This document shows positions 1 through 8,271 of a stretch of 25,696 nucleotides of DNA, piece by piece. This DNA is from an uncultured Clostridia bacterium (GTDB lineage Bacteria; Bacillota; Clostridia; Christensenellales; Borkfalkiaceae), in contig CALDOZ010000001.1 in the NCBI GenBank assembly GCA_937912025.1, forward strand, positions 1 to 25,696, in the 5' to 3' direction. The stretch's first letter is position 1. Every line of letters begins with the position of its first letter. Position numbers and translations under genes: made by a program. The notes beneath the pieces are model-generated. The model searched no databases and had not been told where the DNA came from. It worked only from the letters and a program-made list of their open reading frames with translations.

Positions 1-80
1 TTCAGTCCGTGCCAATAAAGTGAGCCTTGTCTTGCTTGTTTCTATCCCTTTAAAAGTACGTTATTAAACTAATCAATTTT

Positions 81-108
81 AAAAGCGTAGGCTTAACCTA
101 CGCTTTTT
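81..108 (+). terminator. Intrinsic terminator of an upstream gene
   Basis: An 11-bp perfect stem (AAAAGCGTAGG, 81-91, with its complement at 97-107) closes a 5-nt loop and runs into a T-rich tail. It ends a transcript coming from outside the window. The stem begins with the same ten bases, AAAAGCGTAG, as the terminator at 5948-5975. Confidence 0.75.
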
Positions 109-260
109 CTTGTGCCTCGTCTAACTCGTAACTCTGCCTTTAAAAAGATGTATTATTAAATTTAATAAAGCGGAGCAATAATTTGATCAACTTTTATTGT
201 TTATAAATAATGGCGAATTGTGTCAATTTTTTGAAAGTTTAAAAATAAATTAAAAAGGGC

Positions 261-289
261 TTGTAAAAAATTTAATTAAGGGTTAAAAT
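261..289 (+). promoter_or_regulatory. Sigma-A type promoter of the lipase gene
   Basis: TTGTAA (261-266) and TAAAAT (284-289) are separated by 17 nt, and the start codon lies 35 nt further on behind an AAGGAGG ribosome binding site. The boxes are close to the housekeeping consensus; activity is inferred. Confidence 0.55.
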
Positions 290-323
290 ATATTTTGTAA
301 AGAAATAGAATAAGGAGGCGTTT

Positions 324-1130
324 ATGGCTAATACTGATAAAAACTTATGTTTCGTGCTTGGCGCTGGTGGCGCTCGCGGTATTGCGCATATTGGTTTTTT
401 ACAAGCAATGGAAGAAAATGGAATTTTTCCCGATTGCATTGTAGGTTGTTCTATGGGTTCAGTTGTTGGCGGTTGTTATTCAGCAGGCATATCGCCAAGT
501 AAAATGAAAGACGTTGCCTTATCTTTAAAAGCAGGCGACATTATCGACGTTGCTCCTAATTTTCTATCTAAAAAAGGCATATTGCGTTCCGTTAAGATGC
601 AAATTAGACTTGAAAGACTTTTAGGCGATACCACTTTCGACGGGCTTAAAATACCTTTTGAATGCGTAGCGGTTGACGTTATTTCCGGCAAGGCGGTAAC
701 TTTAAACTCGGGTAGAGTAGAAGAGGCGGTTAGGGCTAGTTCGTCTATTCCGCTTGTGTTTAGGCCTGTTTTAAAAGACGGAATGGAACTTATAGACGGC
801 GCAACGCTTGTAAGAGTGCCCGTTAAAAACGCCGAACATTTTAAAGCGAAAGTCGTAGTTGCCGTTGACGTTTTAGGCAAAATACGTCCTAAAGAAATTC
901 CTACTAAAAACATAATAGAACTTGGACTTCGCGCCGTTGACGTTAACGACAGTCATCACACGGCAAACTATTTGCGTATTCATAGACCTGACTTATTGAT
1001 TGAGCCTGACCTTGGAGATATGAGTCAATATAAAATTGAAAAACTTGCATTTGCTTACGAACAAGGTTATAAATGCGGTCAAGAAAACGTAGATAAAATC
1101 AAAAAACTTTTAAGCGAAAAATTGGGTTAA
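324..1130 (+). CDS. Patatin-like phospholipase (RssA/YchK type)
   Basis: This 268-aa protein is a cytoplasmic serine lipase or acyl hydrolase of the patatin family. The glycine-rich oxyanion-hole motif GAGGARG is at 13-19. The nucleophile elbow G-C-S-M-G carries Ser43, and the D-G-A motif carries Asp158, which gives the Ser-Asp catalytic dyad typical of the family. There is no signal peptide or membrane segment. The length fits the small bacterial single-domain forms. The ATG start at 324 sits 5 nt after AAGGAGG. The gene is monocistronic, with its own promoter at 261-289 and terminator at 1154-1207. The physiological substrate cannot be told from sequence; membrane phospholipids or lysophospholipids are the usual guess. 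Confidence 0.9.
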   Translation: MANTDKNLCFVLGAGGARGIAHIGFLQAMEENGIFPDCIVGCSMGSVVGGCYSAGISPSKMKDVALSLKAGDIIDVAPNFLSKKGILRSVKMQIRLERLLGDTTFDGLKIPFECVAVDVISGKAVTLNSGRVEEAVRASSSIPLVFRPVLKDGMELIDGATLVRVPVKNAEHFKAKVVVAVDVLGKIRPKEIPTKNIIELGLRAVDVNDSHHTANYLRIHRPDLLIEPDLGDMSQYKIEKLAFAYEQGYKCGQENVDKIKKLLSEKLG

Positions 1131-1153
1131 TTTAAACGATTATAGCAAAAACT

Positions 1154-1207
1154 AATAACGACTACCACTTTATAGTTGCCTATAAAATAGTAGTCGTTAT
1201 TTTTTTA
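1154..1207. terminator. Terminator between convergent genes, probably bidirectional
   Basis: An 11-bp perfect stem (1154-1164 with 1191-1201) continues inward, with two mismatches, to a TTGC loop at 1176-1179. It is followed by a run of T on the plus strand. It lies between the ends of the lipase gene (+) and the small minus-strand gene at 1233-1514, so it probably serves both. Confidence 0.8.
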
Positions 1208-1232
1208 TTAAAGACAAAAAGTCAAACTTTTT

Positions 1233-1514
1233 CTAAGAGTTTTTAGGTAAATTCTTATCAATTTCTTTTGAAATTTTATTATGTTTTTCAATCATTTCGC
1301 TATATAAAGTATACGCTTCGGGGGAGCGATAAACGTCCCCGCTGAAATTAGGTTTTACACCGTTAGCCTTGTTAGTTCTTGACGATTTTTCGCCGTCATT
1401 AGTGGAATTGGGCGCTGTAGCAAACAGTTTGCTAAGTATAGTTTGTAGCGACGATTGGGCTTTTGGCGATGCTGATAGTTTTGAAATAAAGTCGAATAAG
1501 CCGAATTTATCCAT
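1233..1514 (-). CDS. Small hypothetical protein, 93 aa
   Basis: I do not recognise this protein. It is supported by a good ribosome binding site (TTAGGAGATTAT before the ATG), by its own place between a divergent promoter region and a shared terminator, and by codon use like its neighbours. The first 33 residues can form an amphipathic helix (KFGLFDFISKL). The middle, roughly 34-57, is low-complexity and polar. The C-terminal third is charged and helical. There is no signal peptide, cysteine motif or membrane segment. The last codons and stop lie inside a 26-bp sequence repeated exactly at 5992-6017, just beyond asnA. Function is unknown. Confidence 0.7.
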   Translation of the reverse strand: MDKFGLFDFISKLSASPKAQSSLQTILSKLFATAPNSTNDGEKSSRTNKANGVKPNFSGDVYRSPEAYTLYSEMIEKHNKISKEIDKNLPKNS

Positions 1515-1563
1515 ATAATCTCCTAAAATTAATATTTATCGCGCACAAATTACTAAAAAATCA

Positions 1564-1592
1564 TTGATTATTCGCGCGTTTTAGTGTATAAT
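1564..1592 (+). promoter_or_regulatory. Sigma-A type promoter of the lipoprotein gene
   Basis: TTGATT (1564-1569) and a perfect TATAAT (1587-1592) are 17 nt apart, and TG directly precedes the -10 box. The gene it serves starts about 73 nt downstream at 1666. Confidence 0.75.
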
Positions 1593-1665
1593 ACTAAAGT
1601 GTATATGTATTTATACATAAATACGCGCAAAAAAGTTTAATTATTCCGCTTTAGGGGTGTTTAGA

Positions 1666-3270
1666 ATGAAGAAAAAATTACTTACACTTATTATTGCCGT
1701 GTTATCGGCTGTATTATTTTTAGTTGGTTGTAGCGACGGGCAAACTACCGCTCTTAGCGACGTTGGTGGTGACGTGAAGTCGGGCAACGGTACTTTTTTA
1801 GTTGAAAAAGGCAATTACCTTTACTTTATTAACGGTGAAAACGTTACTACTTCCGTTAACGATTTTGGTACGCCTGTTAAATCTTCGCTTGTTCGCGTTA
1901 AAAAGACGGAACTTGACGACGATTTATCCGACGCAAACGTTGAAACTGTTGTTCCTAAAATTATGCTTACCGGCACATATAACAACGGCGTTTATTTTTA
2001 CGGCGATTACGTTTATTATGCAACCCCAAGTACTGAAAAAGATAAAACTGGTACAGTTCGTAGCAATCAAACTGAATTTAACCGTCTAAACCTTAAAGAC
2101 GGTAAGGCTGATAGCGCTATTGCCATTTCAGAAGATAATACTTGTCAATACTTCTATGCCGAAGCTAATAATAAAGTTTACCTTTTCTACACGTTTACTG
2201 AAAAGGTAGACGATGCAAGTGAAAATAAATTCAAAGTTGTTGACGCTACTAATGGAGACGTTGTTTATACTTCTGACGCGTACTCAACTCTTACATTCCC
2301 AGATAATGGCTCTAAAACGGTATTCTTTACAAAAACGGCGTACTCTAACGAACTTGAACAAAACGAATCGTTTAACGAACTTTACGCGTATACCGCTGGT
2401 AGCGATAAGGCAAATCTCGTTCTTAGTGGTGCGGGCGAATACGGTTTAGGTCGTGACGGTAGAAAAGATTTAAACAAACTTCAACTCGTTGCAGAGCGTG
2501 GTATTCAAGGCGTTACCATTTCGCTTATTAAAAACACGGGCAAATACGTTATTTATAAAATTGCTAATTTAGACAGTAGCTATTCAAGTACCGTTTACTA
2601 CGGCGCGGAGATTGATAATGGAACGTTTAAAGTTTTTGGTGAAGGCGACAATCAAACGGTTGCTAAAAAACTTGGCGATGCAAACGAAATTTTAAACGAC
2701 GCGTTAACTGCAAACTCTTTCTACAGAAGCCTTGAAGAAATCTATTATATTGATTCTGATTACGGTCTTATTAAACTTGATTACACAAACCCTACTAATA
2801 ACGACACGTTCGGCGCGGAAATCATTTCTAGCGAACTTAAAAATCTTTCTATCATTTCTTTAAGTTTTACTGAAAACAACAAGTATATGTATCTTTGCAA
2901 TACCGCTGAAGGCTTCTATTATAGGGCGGACTTAAACGCAAGCACTATTGAAGCAAAGAAAATCAATGCGCTTGCAATGCAAACTCCTACAGACTTCTAT
3001 AAACCAAGAGTTATTGACGATAGATATTTCATTGGTTCGTACAGTCACGAGGCTTTTTACAAATACGTTTACGTTATTGATATGAAGGATATTGACAAGG
3101 CTAAGGTTGAAGGGGAAGATTTATCGGTATATGAAAAATATCTTGAAGATACCGCTGAAATTAATAGAGAAAACATACTTAAAATAAAGAAAACGCTTCT
3201 TGGTAAAATGGACGGCACTGATAAAGATGCGTTTGACAATTATCTCGAAACAAACTACCCTGAAGAATAA
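1666..3270 (+). CDS. Secreted lipoprotein of unknown function, 534 aa
   Basis: The N-terminus is a lipoprotein signal: positive MKKK, a hydrophobic stretch, then the lipobox L-V-G-C with Cys22, so the mature protein should be lipid-anchored on the outer face of the membrane. The rest is a long soluble domain rich in Tyr, Asp and Asn. It shows repeating patterns of the type 'YIDSDYGLIKL', 'YYFINGENV' and 'GVYFYGDYVYYA', which resemble the blades of a beta-propeller (DUF5050-like), but no family is certain. I chose ATG 1666 rather than an in-frame GTG at 1657, because that GTG lies inside the ribosome binding site (TAGGGGTG) and the signal peptide begins at 1666. The gene has a strong promoter at 1564-1592 and a terminator at 3278-3310. 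Confidence 0.8.
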   Translation: MKKKLLTLIIAVLSAVLFLVGCSDGQTTALSDVGGDVKSGNGTFLVEKGNYLYFINGENVTTSVNDFGTPVKSSLVRVKKTELDDDLSDANVETVVPKIMLTGTYNNGVYFYGDYVYYATPSTEKDKTGTVRSNQTEFNRLNLKDGKADSAIAISEDNTCQYFYAEANNKVYLFYTFTEKVDDASENKFKVVDATNGDVVYTSDAYSTLTFPDNGSKTVFFTKTAYSNELEQNESFNELYAYTAGSDKANLVLSGAGEYGLGRDGRKDLNKLQLVAERGIQGVTISLIKNTGKYVIYKIANLDSSYSSTVYYGAEIDNGTFKVFGEGDNQTVAKKLGDANEILNDALTANSFYRSLEEIYYIDSDYGLIKLDYTNPTNNDTFGAEIISSELKNLSIISLSFTENNKYMYLCNTAEGFYYRADLNASTIEAKKINALAMQTPTDFYKPRVIDDRYFIGSYSHEAFYKYVYVIDMKDIDKAKVEGEDLSVYEKYLEDTAEINRENILKIKKTLLGKMDGTDKDAFDNYLETNYPEE

Positions 3271-3277
3271 AAATAAG

Positions 3278-3310
3278 CCTACCACTAAGTTAATAGTGGT
3301 AGGTGTTTTA
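3278..3310 (+). terminator. Terminator hairpin overlapping the next gene's ribosome binding site
   Basis: A 10-bp perfect stem, CCTACCACTA (3278-3287) with 3294-3303, and a 6-nt loop are followed by TGTTTTATC. The only purine-rich Shine-Dalgarno candidate for the exonuclease gene (AGGTG, 3301-3305) lies in and beside the 3' arm, 10 nt before its ATG. Confidence 0.7.
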
Positions 3311-3315
3311 TCATT

Positions 3316-4386
3316 ATGAAAATATTATCTTACGACATTGAAAGTATTTCGGGCAACCATAACGACGGTAGCATGTGTACTTTTGGCTATTGCATTGCAA
3401 ATGAAAATTTTGAAGTGCTTGAGCAAAAAGATATAGTTATGCGACCTAACTCAAGGCGATACGAAACGAAAATTAAATTACATTACGAAAAGTCTTACAT
3501 AAAAGCGCAACCTAAATTTCCAGAGTTTTACGAGCAAATAAAAGGCTTGTTTGCAAGCGTAGACTACGTTATAGGTTTTTCAGTTTTTAACGACGTTGAA
3601 TTTTTAAATAATGCATGCGCCGTATATTCTCTTGATAAAATAGAGTATGAGTTTATTGACGTGCAACTTTTATATAAACGCGCGTACAAAAAACCTAATA
3701 TGTCGGGGCTTGAAAAAATTGCAGAAGAACTTGAGTTAGAGTATTTAGCGCACCGTTCAGATGAAGACGCGCGCGTGACGTTACTCGTTTTAAAACACTT
3801 GTGCGAAAAAGAAGGCGTTACCCTTAAAGATTTATTGCGCAAGTACTGTATTACGCTTGGTGTAAATAACAACACAGAAACCGTTCCTTGTACGGACGGG
3901 ACTTACACAAAGCGCGAAAAAAATCATCTCATTCTTGATTTTGTAGAAAAAAATTATCAACACAACAAAAAATACAAGGGCGGACTATCTTATAAAACGT
4001 TTTCTTTTTCAGACGATATAAGGTATAAAGATATAGATGTTTTTAGAAGAATAATTAAGAAAATTTATACTCTTAACGGTCGCATATCTTCAATAGAAAG
4101 TTCAAACGTCTTTGTTTTCGACGGTAAAATTTCAGACAAAGAACAAGCGTCCATAAACGTAAGAAATACGGGGCGCGAGCGCGTGAAATTAATGCTTTAT
4201 TCAGACTTTATGTCTCTAATTGGTGAACTTCCTGAAATAGATTTTTCAGGCGATTACGAGTTTATTAAAGAGCATAGAAAGCAAATAAAACTTCAACGCG
4301 AAGAAAAACGCGCCGAAGAGAGAAAGCGTCGTTATTTAGAAAAAATTACTCAAAATAACCAAGATAATAATAAAAAGGAGAATTAA
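3316..4386 (+). CDS. DnaQ-like DEDDh 3'-5' exonuclease domain protein
   Basis: Residues 1 to about 170 form an RNase T/DnaQ-type exonuclease fold. The metal-binding acidic residues are D7 and E9 in the first motif (SYDIES), D93 in FND, and H146 with D151 in the third motif (HRSDEDA), the spacing expected of DEDDh enzymes. Such enzymes trim DNA or RNA 3' ends with two metal ions. The C-terminal half (about 180-356) is not recognised; it is basic and ends in a highly charged, probably coiled-coil tail. The gene follows a terminator by 5 nt, and its last codons contain the AAGGAG that serves the next gene, so the two are probably co-expressed. Whether the substrate is DNA or RNA is not clear. 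Confidence 0.85.
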   Translation: MKILSYDIESISGNHNDGSMCTFGYCIANENFEVLEQKDIVMRPNSRRYETKIKLHYEKSYIKAQPKFPEFYEQIKGLFASVDYVIGFSVFNDVEFLNNACAVYSLDKIEYEFIDVQLLYKRAYKKPNMSGLEKIAEELELEYLAHRSDEDARVTLLVLKHLCEKEGVTLKDLLRKYCITLGVNNNTETVPCTDGTYTKREKNHLILDFVEKNYQHNKKYKGGLSYKTFSFSDDIRYKDIDVFRRIIKKIYTLNGRISSIESSNVFVFDGKISDKEQASINVRNTGRERVKLMLYSDFMSLIGELPEIDFSGDYEFIKEHRKQIKLQREEKRAEERKRRYLEKITQNNQDNNKKEN

Positions 4387-4388
4387 AT

Positions 4389-5921
4389 ATGGTTTGCAAA
4401 AAATGTAATTACGACAATCCTGAAAACGCAATATATTGTTGCATGTGTGGTAAGCGTCTTGACGGAAAGAAAAACTGTCATAGATGCGGTAAAGAAATTG
4501 TAGAAGAAAGCCTTTACTGTATGTATTGTGGCGCTAAATGTTCTTCTACCACGATAAACGTAGCGCCTACGCCAAGTCGTGCCACTACCACGTCAACTTC
4601 ACAAGGTATTGTTTTAAGTGGTAACGGAATTTTTGGTAGTAAAAATTCTATTTTAAATTTTGTAGCTATGACACTTTCTTTTATAGCAATCGTGTTAATG
4701 TTTGTAGGTTCGTTTTTCTTTGGTTTTAGCGGAGAAGCGATGGCGGCTAGTATAAAAATAGAAGCGATAAAAGAAGCGACGTCGTTTTATTGGCTTATTG
4801 ACGCGTTTGAAGATTTGCAGGTAGTTCAAAATGGCGTTGACTTATCAATATATCCTAACGCCAACGAATTTGCTCAATATTTCCCAGTAATTATTATGGC
4901 GGTTGTGGTAGGTCTTACAATGCTTAGTTGTTTAGCGTTTACTACGGTTGCAACGGTAAAATACATAAAATACGTTAGAGGTAATAAAGACGTTAAATTA
5001 ACTATGCCTTTAATTGCCACAATCGTATCGTATTTCTTTGCGGTAATTGTAATTTCTTCATATCTTAACATTTTAAGTATTGATATGAATCAAGTTGAAA
5101 TAAACATGGCGCACGGCGGATTTACCATTGCGCTTATGATAATAATTCCTATTTTAATTGTAAGCGTATTAGTTCTTAAAGCAATTATTGGCGGTAAAGA
5201 ATTATTTGACGGCGCTCATATTAAAAAGTATATTACTTACGCAATCGTTTCGGTGTTTACGTTTGTTACCATTTTAGTTGCGTTTGGACCAATATTATCG
5301 TTACAATTAAGAATTCCAAACGGTCAAACTACAACGTCTTTGAAACTTCACTTCAATTCGCTTCTTGCTACTTCAGCAGAGTGGGATACTTTTGGTTATG
5401 CAATATCAGTTCTTAACGGTCGCGTGCCGTTACAGTTTTCTGAATATACTGGAATTAATAATTTATTATATAAGTTAACGTCTGTTGATATGGAAAGATT
5501 TAACCAACTTCTTGAAAACAGTACATACGGATACGTTATAAATATTCCTGAATTTGAATCGCTTTCAGTTGTTTCGCTTATGGCGTACGTGTTTGCATTT
5601 TTAACGGTGTGCGCGTCTATTTCTTCAATGGTTTCCGCCGTATGCAACGCGCTTGGTAAAGGCAAACAAAGCCTTACGCTTGTTTTAGTTTTAGCAACGC
5701 TTATCGTTGCAATTGCATTCTTTGTATTAAGTATAGTTTACGTTAATATGCGTCAAGAAACGTTATTTAAAGTATTAACTGAAAACCCTTTAAATGAAGG
5801 TGGAATTGCTATGGAAATAGGTAGCGCGCCAATAGTAGCGTTTATCTTTGCAATTTTAAGCGCCATTTCAGCAGTTGTTGCCCTTATTGTTAATAGACAA
5901 CGTAATTATCAAACTTATTAA
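4389..5921 (+). CDS. Double zinc-ribbon multi-pass membrane protein, 510 aa
   Basis: The N-terminus carries two consecutive zinc ribbons: C3/C6 with C17/C20, and C30/C33 with C44/C47, the DZANK-type arrangement. A Ser/Thr-rich linker of about 35 residues follows. The remainder has about eight hydrophobic segments, beginning near residue 92 and ending near 505, so the zinc ribbons probably lie in the cytoplasm and the rest spans the membrane. Proteins of this shape are common in clostridial genomes, and their function is unknown. The ribosome binding site AAGGAG is inside the end of the preceding exonuclease gene, 2 nt between stop and start, which indicates an operon. The terminator is the palindrome at 5948-5975. 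Confidence 0.8.
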   Translation: MVCKKCNYDNPENAIYCCMCGKRLDGKKNCHRCGKEIVEESLYCMYCGAKCSSTTINVAPTPSRATTTSTSQGIVLSGNGIFGSKNSILNFVAMTLSFIAIVLMFVGSFFFGFSGEAMAASIKIEAIKEATSFYWLIDAFEDLQVVQNGVDLSIYPNANEFAQYFPVIIMAVVVGLTMLSCLAFTTVATVKYIKYVRGNKDVKLTMPLIATIVSYFFAVIVISSYLNILSIDMNQVEINMAHGGFTIALMIIIPILIVSVLVLKAIIGGKELFDGAHIKKYITYAIVSVFTFVTILVAFGPILSLQLRIPNGQTTTSLKLHFNSLLATSAEWDTFGYAISVLNGRVPLQFSEYTGINNLLYKLTSVDMERFNQLLENSTYGYVINIPEFESLSVVSLMAYVFAFLTVCASISSMVSAVCNALGKGKQSLTLVLVLATLIVAIAFFVLSIVYVNMRQETLFKVLTENPLNEGGIAMEIGSAPIVAFIFAILSAISAVVALIVNRQRNYQTY

Positions 5922-5947
5922 AATTAAGCCAAAAATTAAGCATATTT

Positions 5948-5980
5948 AAAAGCGTAGTGAATTCACTACGCTTTTTGTTT
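5948..5980. terminator. Bidirectional terminator, perfect palindrome
   Basis: Positions 5948-5975 form a 28-nt perfect palindrome centred on GAATTC, with A4 on one side and a T-rich run on the other, so it can act on both strands. It separates the convergent zinc-ribbon gene and asnA. Confidence 0.85.
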
Positions 5981-5991
5981 TTTTGATGGGG

Positions 5992-6017
5992 TTTTTCTAA
6001 GAGTTTTTAGGTAAATT
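5992..6017. repeat. 26-bp direct repeat, second copy (first copy 1228-1253)
   Basis: These 26 bases are identical and in the same orientation to 1228-1253. In the first copy they contain the stop codon and the last codons (Asn-Leu-Pro-Lys-Asn-Ser) of the small minus-strand gene; here they lie just beyond the asnA stop and are not coding. The flanks do not match. Confidence 0.8.
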
Positions 6018-6022
6018 TTATT

Positions 6023-7033
6023 TTAAAGTATTTCCACGCCAAGTTTTTTAGCCTCGTCTTCAAGACCTTCAGGCCAAAGTGATACTTGAACTTCGCCAAT
6101 ATGCGCTTTTTGTAAAATATACATACAAAGACGAGATTGGCCAATACCGCCACCTATCGTAAGTGGAAGTTCGCCGTTTACTATCGCTTTATGGTAAGGG
6201 AAAGCAAGTCTATCTTCAAGCCCTGCTTGTTTAAGTTGAGATATTATAGACTTTTCGTCAACTCTAATACCCATACTTGAAAGTTCTAACGAATTATCTA
6301 ACACTTCGTTATAAAGTAAAAGGTCGCCGTTTAAAGCCCAATCATCATAGTCTGGCGCTCTGCCGTCGTGCGATTCACCGCTTTTAAGTTTGCTACCAAT
6401 ACCCATTAAAAATACTGTGCCGTATTTTTTAGTAAGGGCGTGTTCGCGTTCTTTGCTAGTTAAGTTAGGATATTGTTCTTCCGCTTCAAGCGCCGTTATA
6501 AATTTTACGTTCTTATTTACGCTTAAAGTAAGTGTTGGAAATATTTTTTTGGCTTGCTCGTTAGTTTCGTAAATCGCTTCAACTATTTTAATAACCGTTT
6601 CTTTTAAATAATCTACGTTGCGTATTTCGCGTGAAATGACTTTTTCCCAGTCCCATTGGTCAACGTAAATAGAATGAATATTGTCAACGCTATCGTCACG
6701 GCGAATGGCGTTCATATCCGTATAAAGTCCGTCGCCAACGCTAAAGCCGTATTTTTTAAGGGCAAGTCTTTTCCACTTGGCAAGCGAATGCACAATTTCA
6801 GCGTCCTTACCGCCAAGCGCCTTAATATCAAAGCGTACGGGGCGTTCAACGCCGTTAAGGTCGTCGTTTACTCCCGTATTAGATAAAACTAAAATAGGCG
6901 CGGAAACTCTTATTAAATTGAGTTTTTCGGCAAGAATTTTTTCAAAAGTATCTTTAACGAATTTTATTTGTTTTTGGGTTGTAATAAGGTCCGTTTTTGA
7001 CGTGTAACCTTTAGGAATTACTAAACCTTGCAT
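6023..7033 (-). CDS. asnA: Aspartate--ammonia ligase (asparagine synthetase A)
   Basis: AsnA makes asparagine from aspartate, ammonia and ATP in the cytoplasm. It is related in fold to class II aminoacyl-tRNA synthetases. The 336-aa length is normal. Signature stretches are visible: IHSIYVDQWDWEKVI near 120-134, KGYTSKTDL at the N-terminus, the FDIKALGG segment, and the C-terminal GGGIGQSRLCM class II motif 3. The ATG at 7033 is preceded by AAGGAGCAATT. It lies 35 nt downstream of galM on the same strand and is probably transcribed with it from the promoter at 8160-8188. It ends against the shared terminator at 5948-5980. Confidence 0.96.
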   Translation of the reverse strand: MQGLVIPKGYTSKTDLITTQKQIKFVKDTFEKILAEKLNLIRVSAPILVLSNTGVNDDLNGVERPVRFDIKALGGKDAEIVHSLAKWKRLALKKYGFSVGDGLYTDMNAIRRDDSVDNIHSIYVDQWDWEKVISREIRNVDYLKETVIKIVEAIYETNEQAKKIFPTLTLSVNKNVKFITALEAEEQYPNLTSKEREHALTKKYGTVFLMGIGSKLKSGESHDGRAPDYDDWALNGDLLLYNEVLDNSLELSSMGIRVDEKSIISQLKQAGLEDRLAFPYHKAIVNGELPLTIGGGIGQSRLCMYILQKAHIGEVQVSLWPEGLEDEAKKLGVEIL

Positions 7034-7068
7034 AATTGCTCCTTGTTTAATAAGACAATAACTAACAG

Positions 7069-8127
7069 TTAGTCTATTATCGATTTATCGCTCGCTTTAA
7101 ACGAGTATATAGTAGTTGATTTAAATTTTTCGTTTGTTTTAAGTATTGCTGATGGGAAATGTGGGAAATTACACGACGCCGGATAAGTTTGCGTTTCTAA
7201 GCAAAAAGACGTATTTGGAACGTAAACGTGGCCGTTTTTACCTTTTCTTTCAGTCAAGAACGCGCCCGTATAAAGTTGAATGCCGGGGCGGTCGGTAATA
7301 ACGTCCATAACAAGTCCTGTAATTTCAGAGTAGGCGGTAGCAACCGTTTTAAGTTCGCCGTCGCCTGAAAGGCAAAAGTTTACGTCGTAACCTAATTGGT
7401 GTTTAATTTGAATATCGTCAGCGTTAATATCTTTATCAATGCGTTTAAAACTTCTAAAATCAAACGGAGTGTTTTCTACTGATAAAATTTCGCCCGTAGG
7501 AATAAGATATTCGTCGCCAGGGGTAAAATAATCAGCGTTAATTTTTAAGTAGTTATTATGAGCGCCTTCTTCACCTTCGCCGTTAAGGTTAAAGTAAGAA
7601 TGGTTTGTAAGATTGCAAAGGGTTGTTTTATCAGTTTTAGCGGTGTAATCAATTTTAATACCGTCTTCAAGTAAAGTGTATTTAACGTACGTTAAAAGGT
7701 CGCCTGGGAAATTTTCTTCGCCGTTTTTAGAAAAATAGCAAAATTCAACGCTATTTGAATTTTCATTAAAATCGATAACGTCAAACACGCGGTAAGAAAA
7801 GCCCGTTGGTCCGCCGTGGAGATTGCTAACGCCTTTATCGTTAATATTAAGATTATAAGTTTGACCGTAAAGGTTAAACGTAGCGTTTCTTATTCTATTA
7901 CTGTTACGACCTACCGTAGCGCCAAGATAACCGTCTTCATTTTCGTAAGAAGAAAGATTATCGTAGCCTAAAACAACGTCTTTAACGCCTTTTAAAGTGG
8001 GAACTTTTAAAGAAATTAAAGTTGCGCCGTACGTCATAACGGTTGCTTGCAAGTCGCCGTTAGTGATAGTGTAAGAGTAAACTTTTTCGCCTTGTTTGGT
8101 TGTGCCGAAAAATTCTTTATTTACCAT
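7069..8127 (-). CDS. galM: Aldose 1-epimerase (mutarotase)
   Basis: GalM interconverts the alpha and beta anomers of aldoses such as galactose and feeds the Leloir pathway. The 352-aa product carries the expected residues: H104 in NLHGGP, H176 in NHSYFNL (general acid) and E311 in LETQTYPASCN (general base), plus the GRNSNRI substrate segment. The start chosen is ATG at 8127, since TGGAG lies 9 nt upstream and MVNKEFFG fits the family. An upstream in-frame start at 8169 would add 14 unrelated residues and would lie in the promoter. The gene is first in a two-gene unit with asnA. A GH36 alpha-galactosidase lies 11 kb away, so the organism can release the substrate. Confidence 0.95.
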   Translation of the reverse strand: MVNKEFFGTTKQGEKVYSYTITNGDLQATVMTYGATLISLKVPTLKGVKDVVLGYDNLSSYENEDGYLGATVGRNSNRIRNATFNLYGQTYNLNINDKGVSNLHGGPTGFSYRVFDVIDFNENSNSVEFCYFSKNGEENFPGDLLTYVKYTLLEDGIKIDYTAKTDKTTLCNLTNHSYFNLNGEGEEGAHNNYLKINADYFTPGDEYLIPTGEILSVENTPFDFRSFKRIDKDINADDIQIKHQLGYDVNFCLSGDGELKTVATAYSEITGLVMDVITDRPGIQLYTGAFLTERKGKNGHVYVPNTSFCLETQTYPASCNFPHFPSAILKTNEKFKSTTIYSFKASDKSIID

Positions 8128-8159
8128 AAGTAATCTCCAAAAACTTTTATTACTAAGTA

Positions 8160-8188
8160 ATAATAACAAAAAAACACGGCATAGTCAA
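8160..8188 (-). promoter_or_regulatory. Sigma-A type promoter of galM-asnA
   Basis: On the minus strand, TTGACT (8183-8188) and TATTAT (8160-8165) are separated by 17 nt. It lies 33 nt upstream of the galM start and is back to back with the yqfC promoter. A small hairpin, GCGCAA-TTTT-TTGCGC (8205-8220), sits between the two. Confidence 0.7.
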
Positions 8189-8236
8189 GTATTGCAAACA
8201 AAACGCGCAATTTTTTGCGCTTATTAAATTTGTTTT

Positions 8237-8265
8237 TCATTATAAACGTTATTTCGTCATATAAT
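8237..8265 (+). promoter_or_regulatory. Putative sporulation sigma-E-like promoter of yqfC
   Basis: TCATTAT (8237-8243), a 14-nt spacer and CATATAAT (8258-8265) resemble the early mother-cell sigma-E consensus, and yqfD is known in Bacillus subtilis as a sigma-E regulon member. The -10 box ends only 6 nt before the yqfC ATG at 8272, so the transcript would start at or next to the start codon. The sigma assignment is an inference. Confidence 0.45.
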
Positions 8266-8271
8266 TTTGAT

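Larger units (their letters stand above)
1..323. other. Intergenic region before the lipase gene
   Basis: This stretch holds no complete gene. A reading frame at 2-67 (+) ends in TAA 14 nt before the terminator at 81-108, so it could be the C-terminal tail of a gene that starts outside the window, but 21 codons are too few to identify it. The rest is AT-rich and carries the promoter of the lipase gene at 261-289. I see no other structure here. Confidence 0.5.

Noticed and set aside
476..913. 145-codon minus-strand frame inside the lipase gene
   Set aside because: It is an antisense shadow of a well supported gene, with no ribosome binding site; the same is true of the other overlapping frames.
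1657..1665. GTG start for the lipoprotein at 1657
   Set aside because: The GTG overlaps the Shine-Dalgarno sequence; the ATG at 1666 gives the proper signal peptide.
8128..8169. N-terminal extension of GalM by 14 residues
   Set aside because: It has no ribosome binding site, lies over the -10 region of the promoter, and does not match the family.
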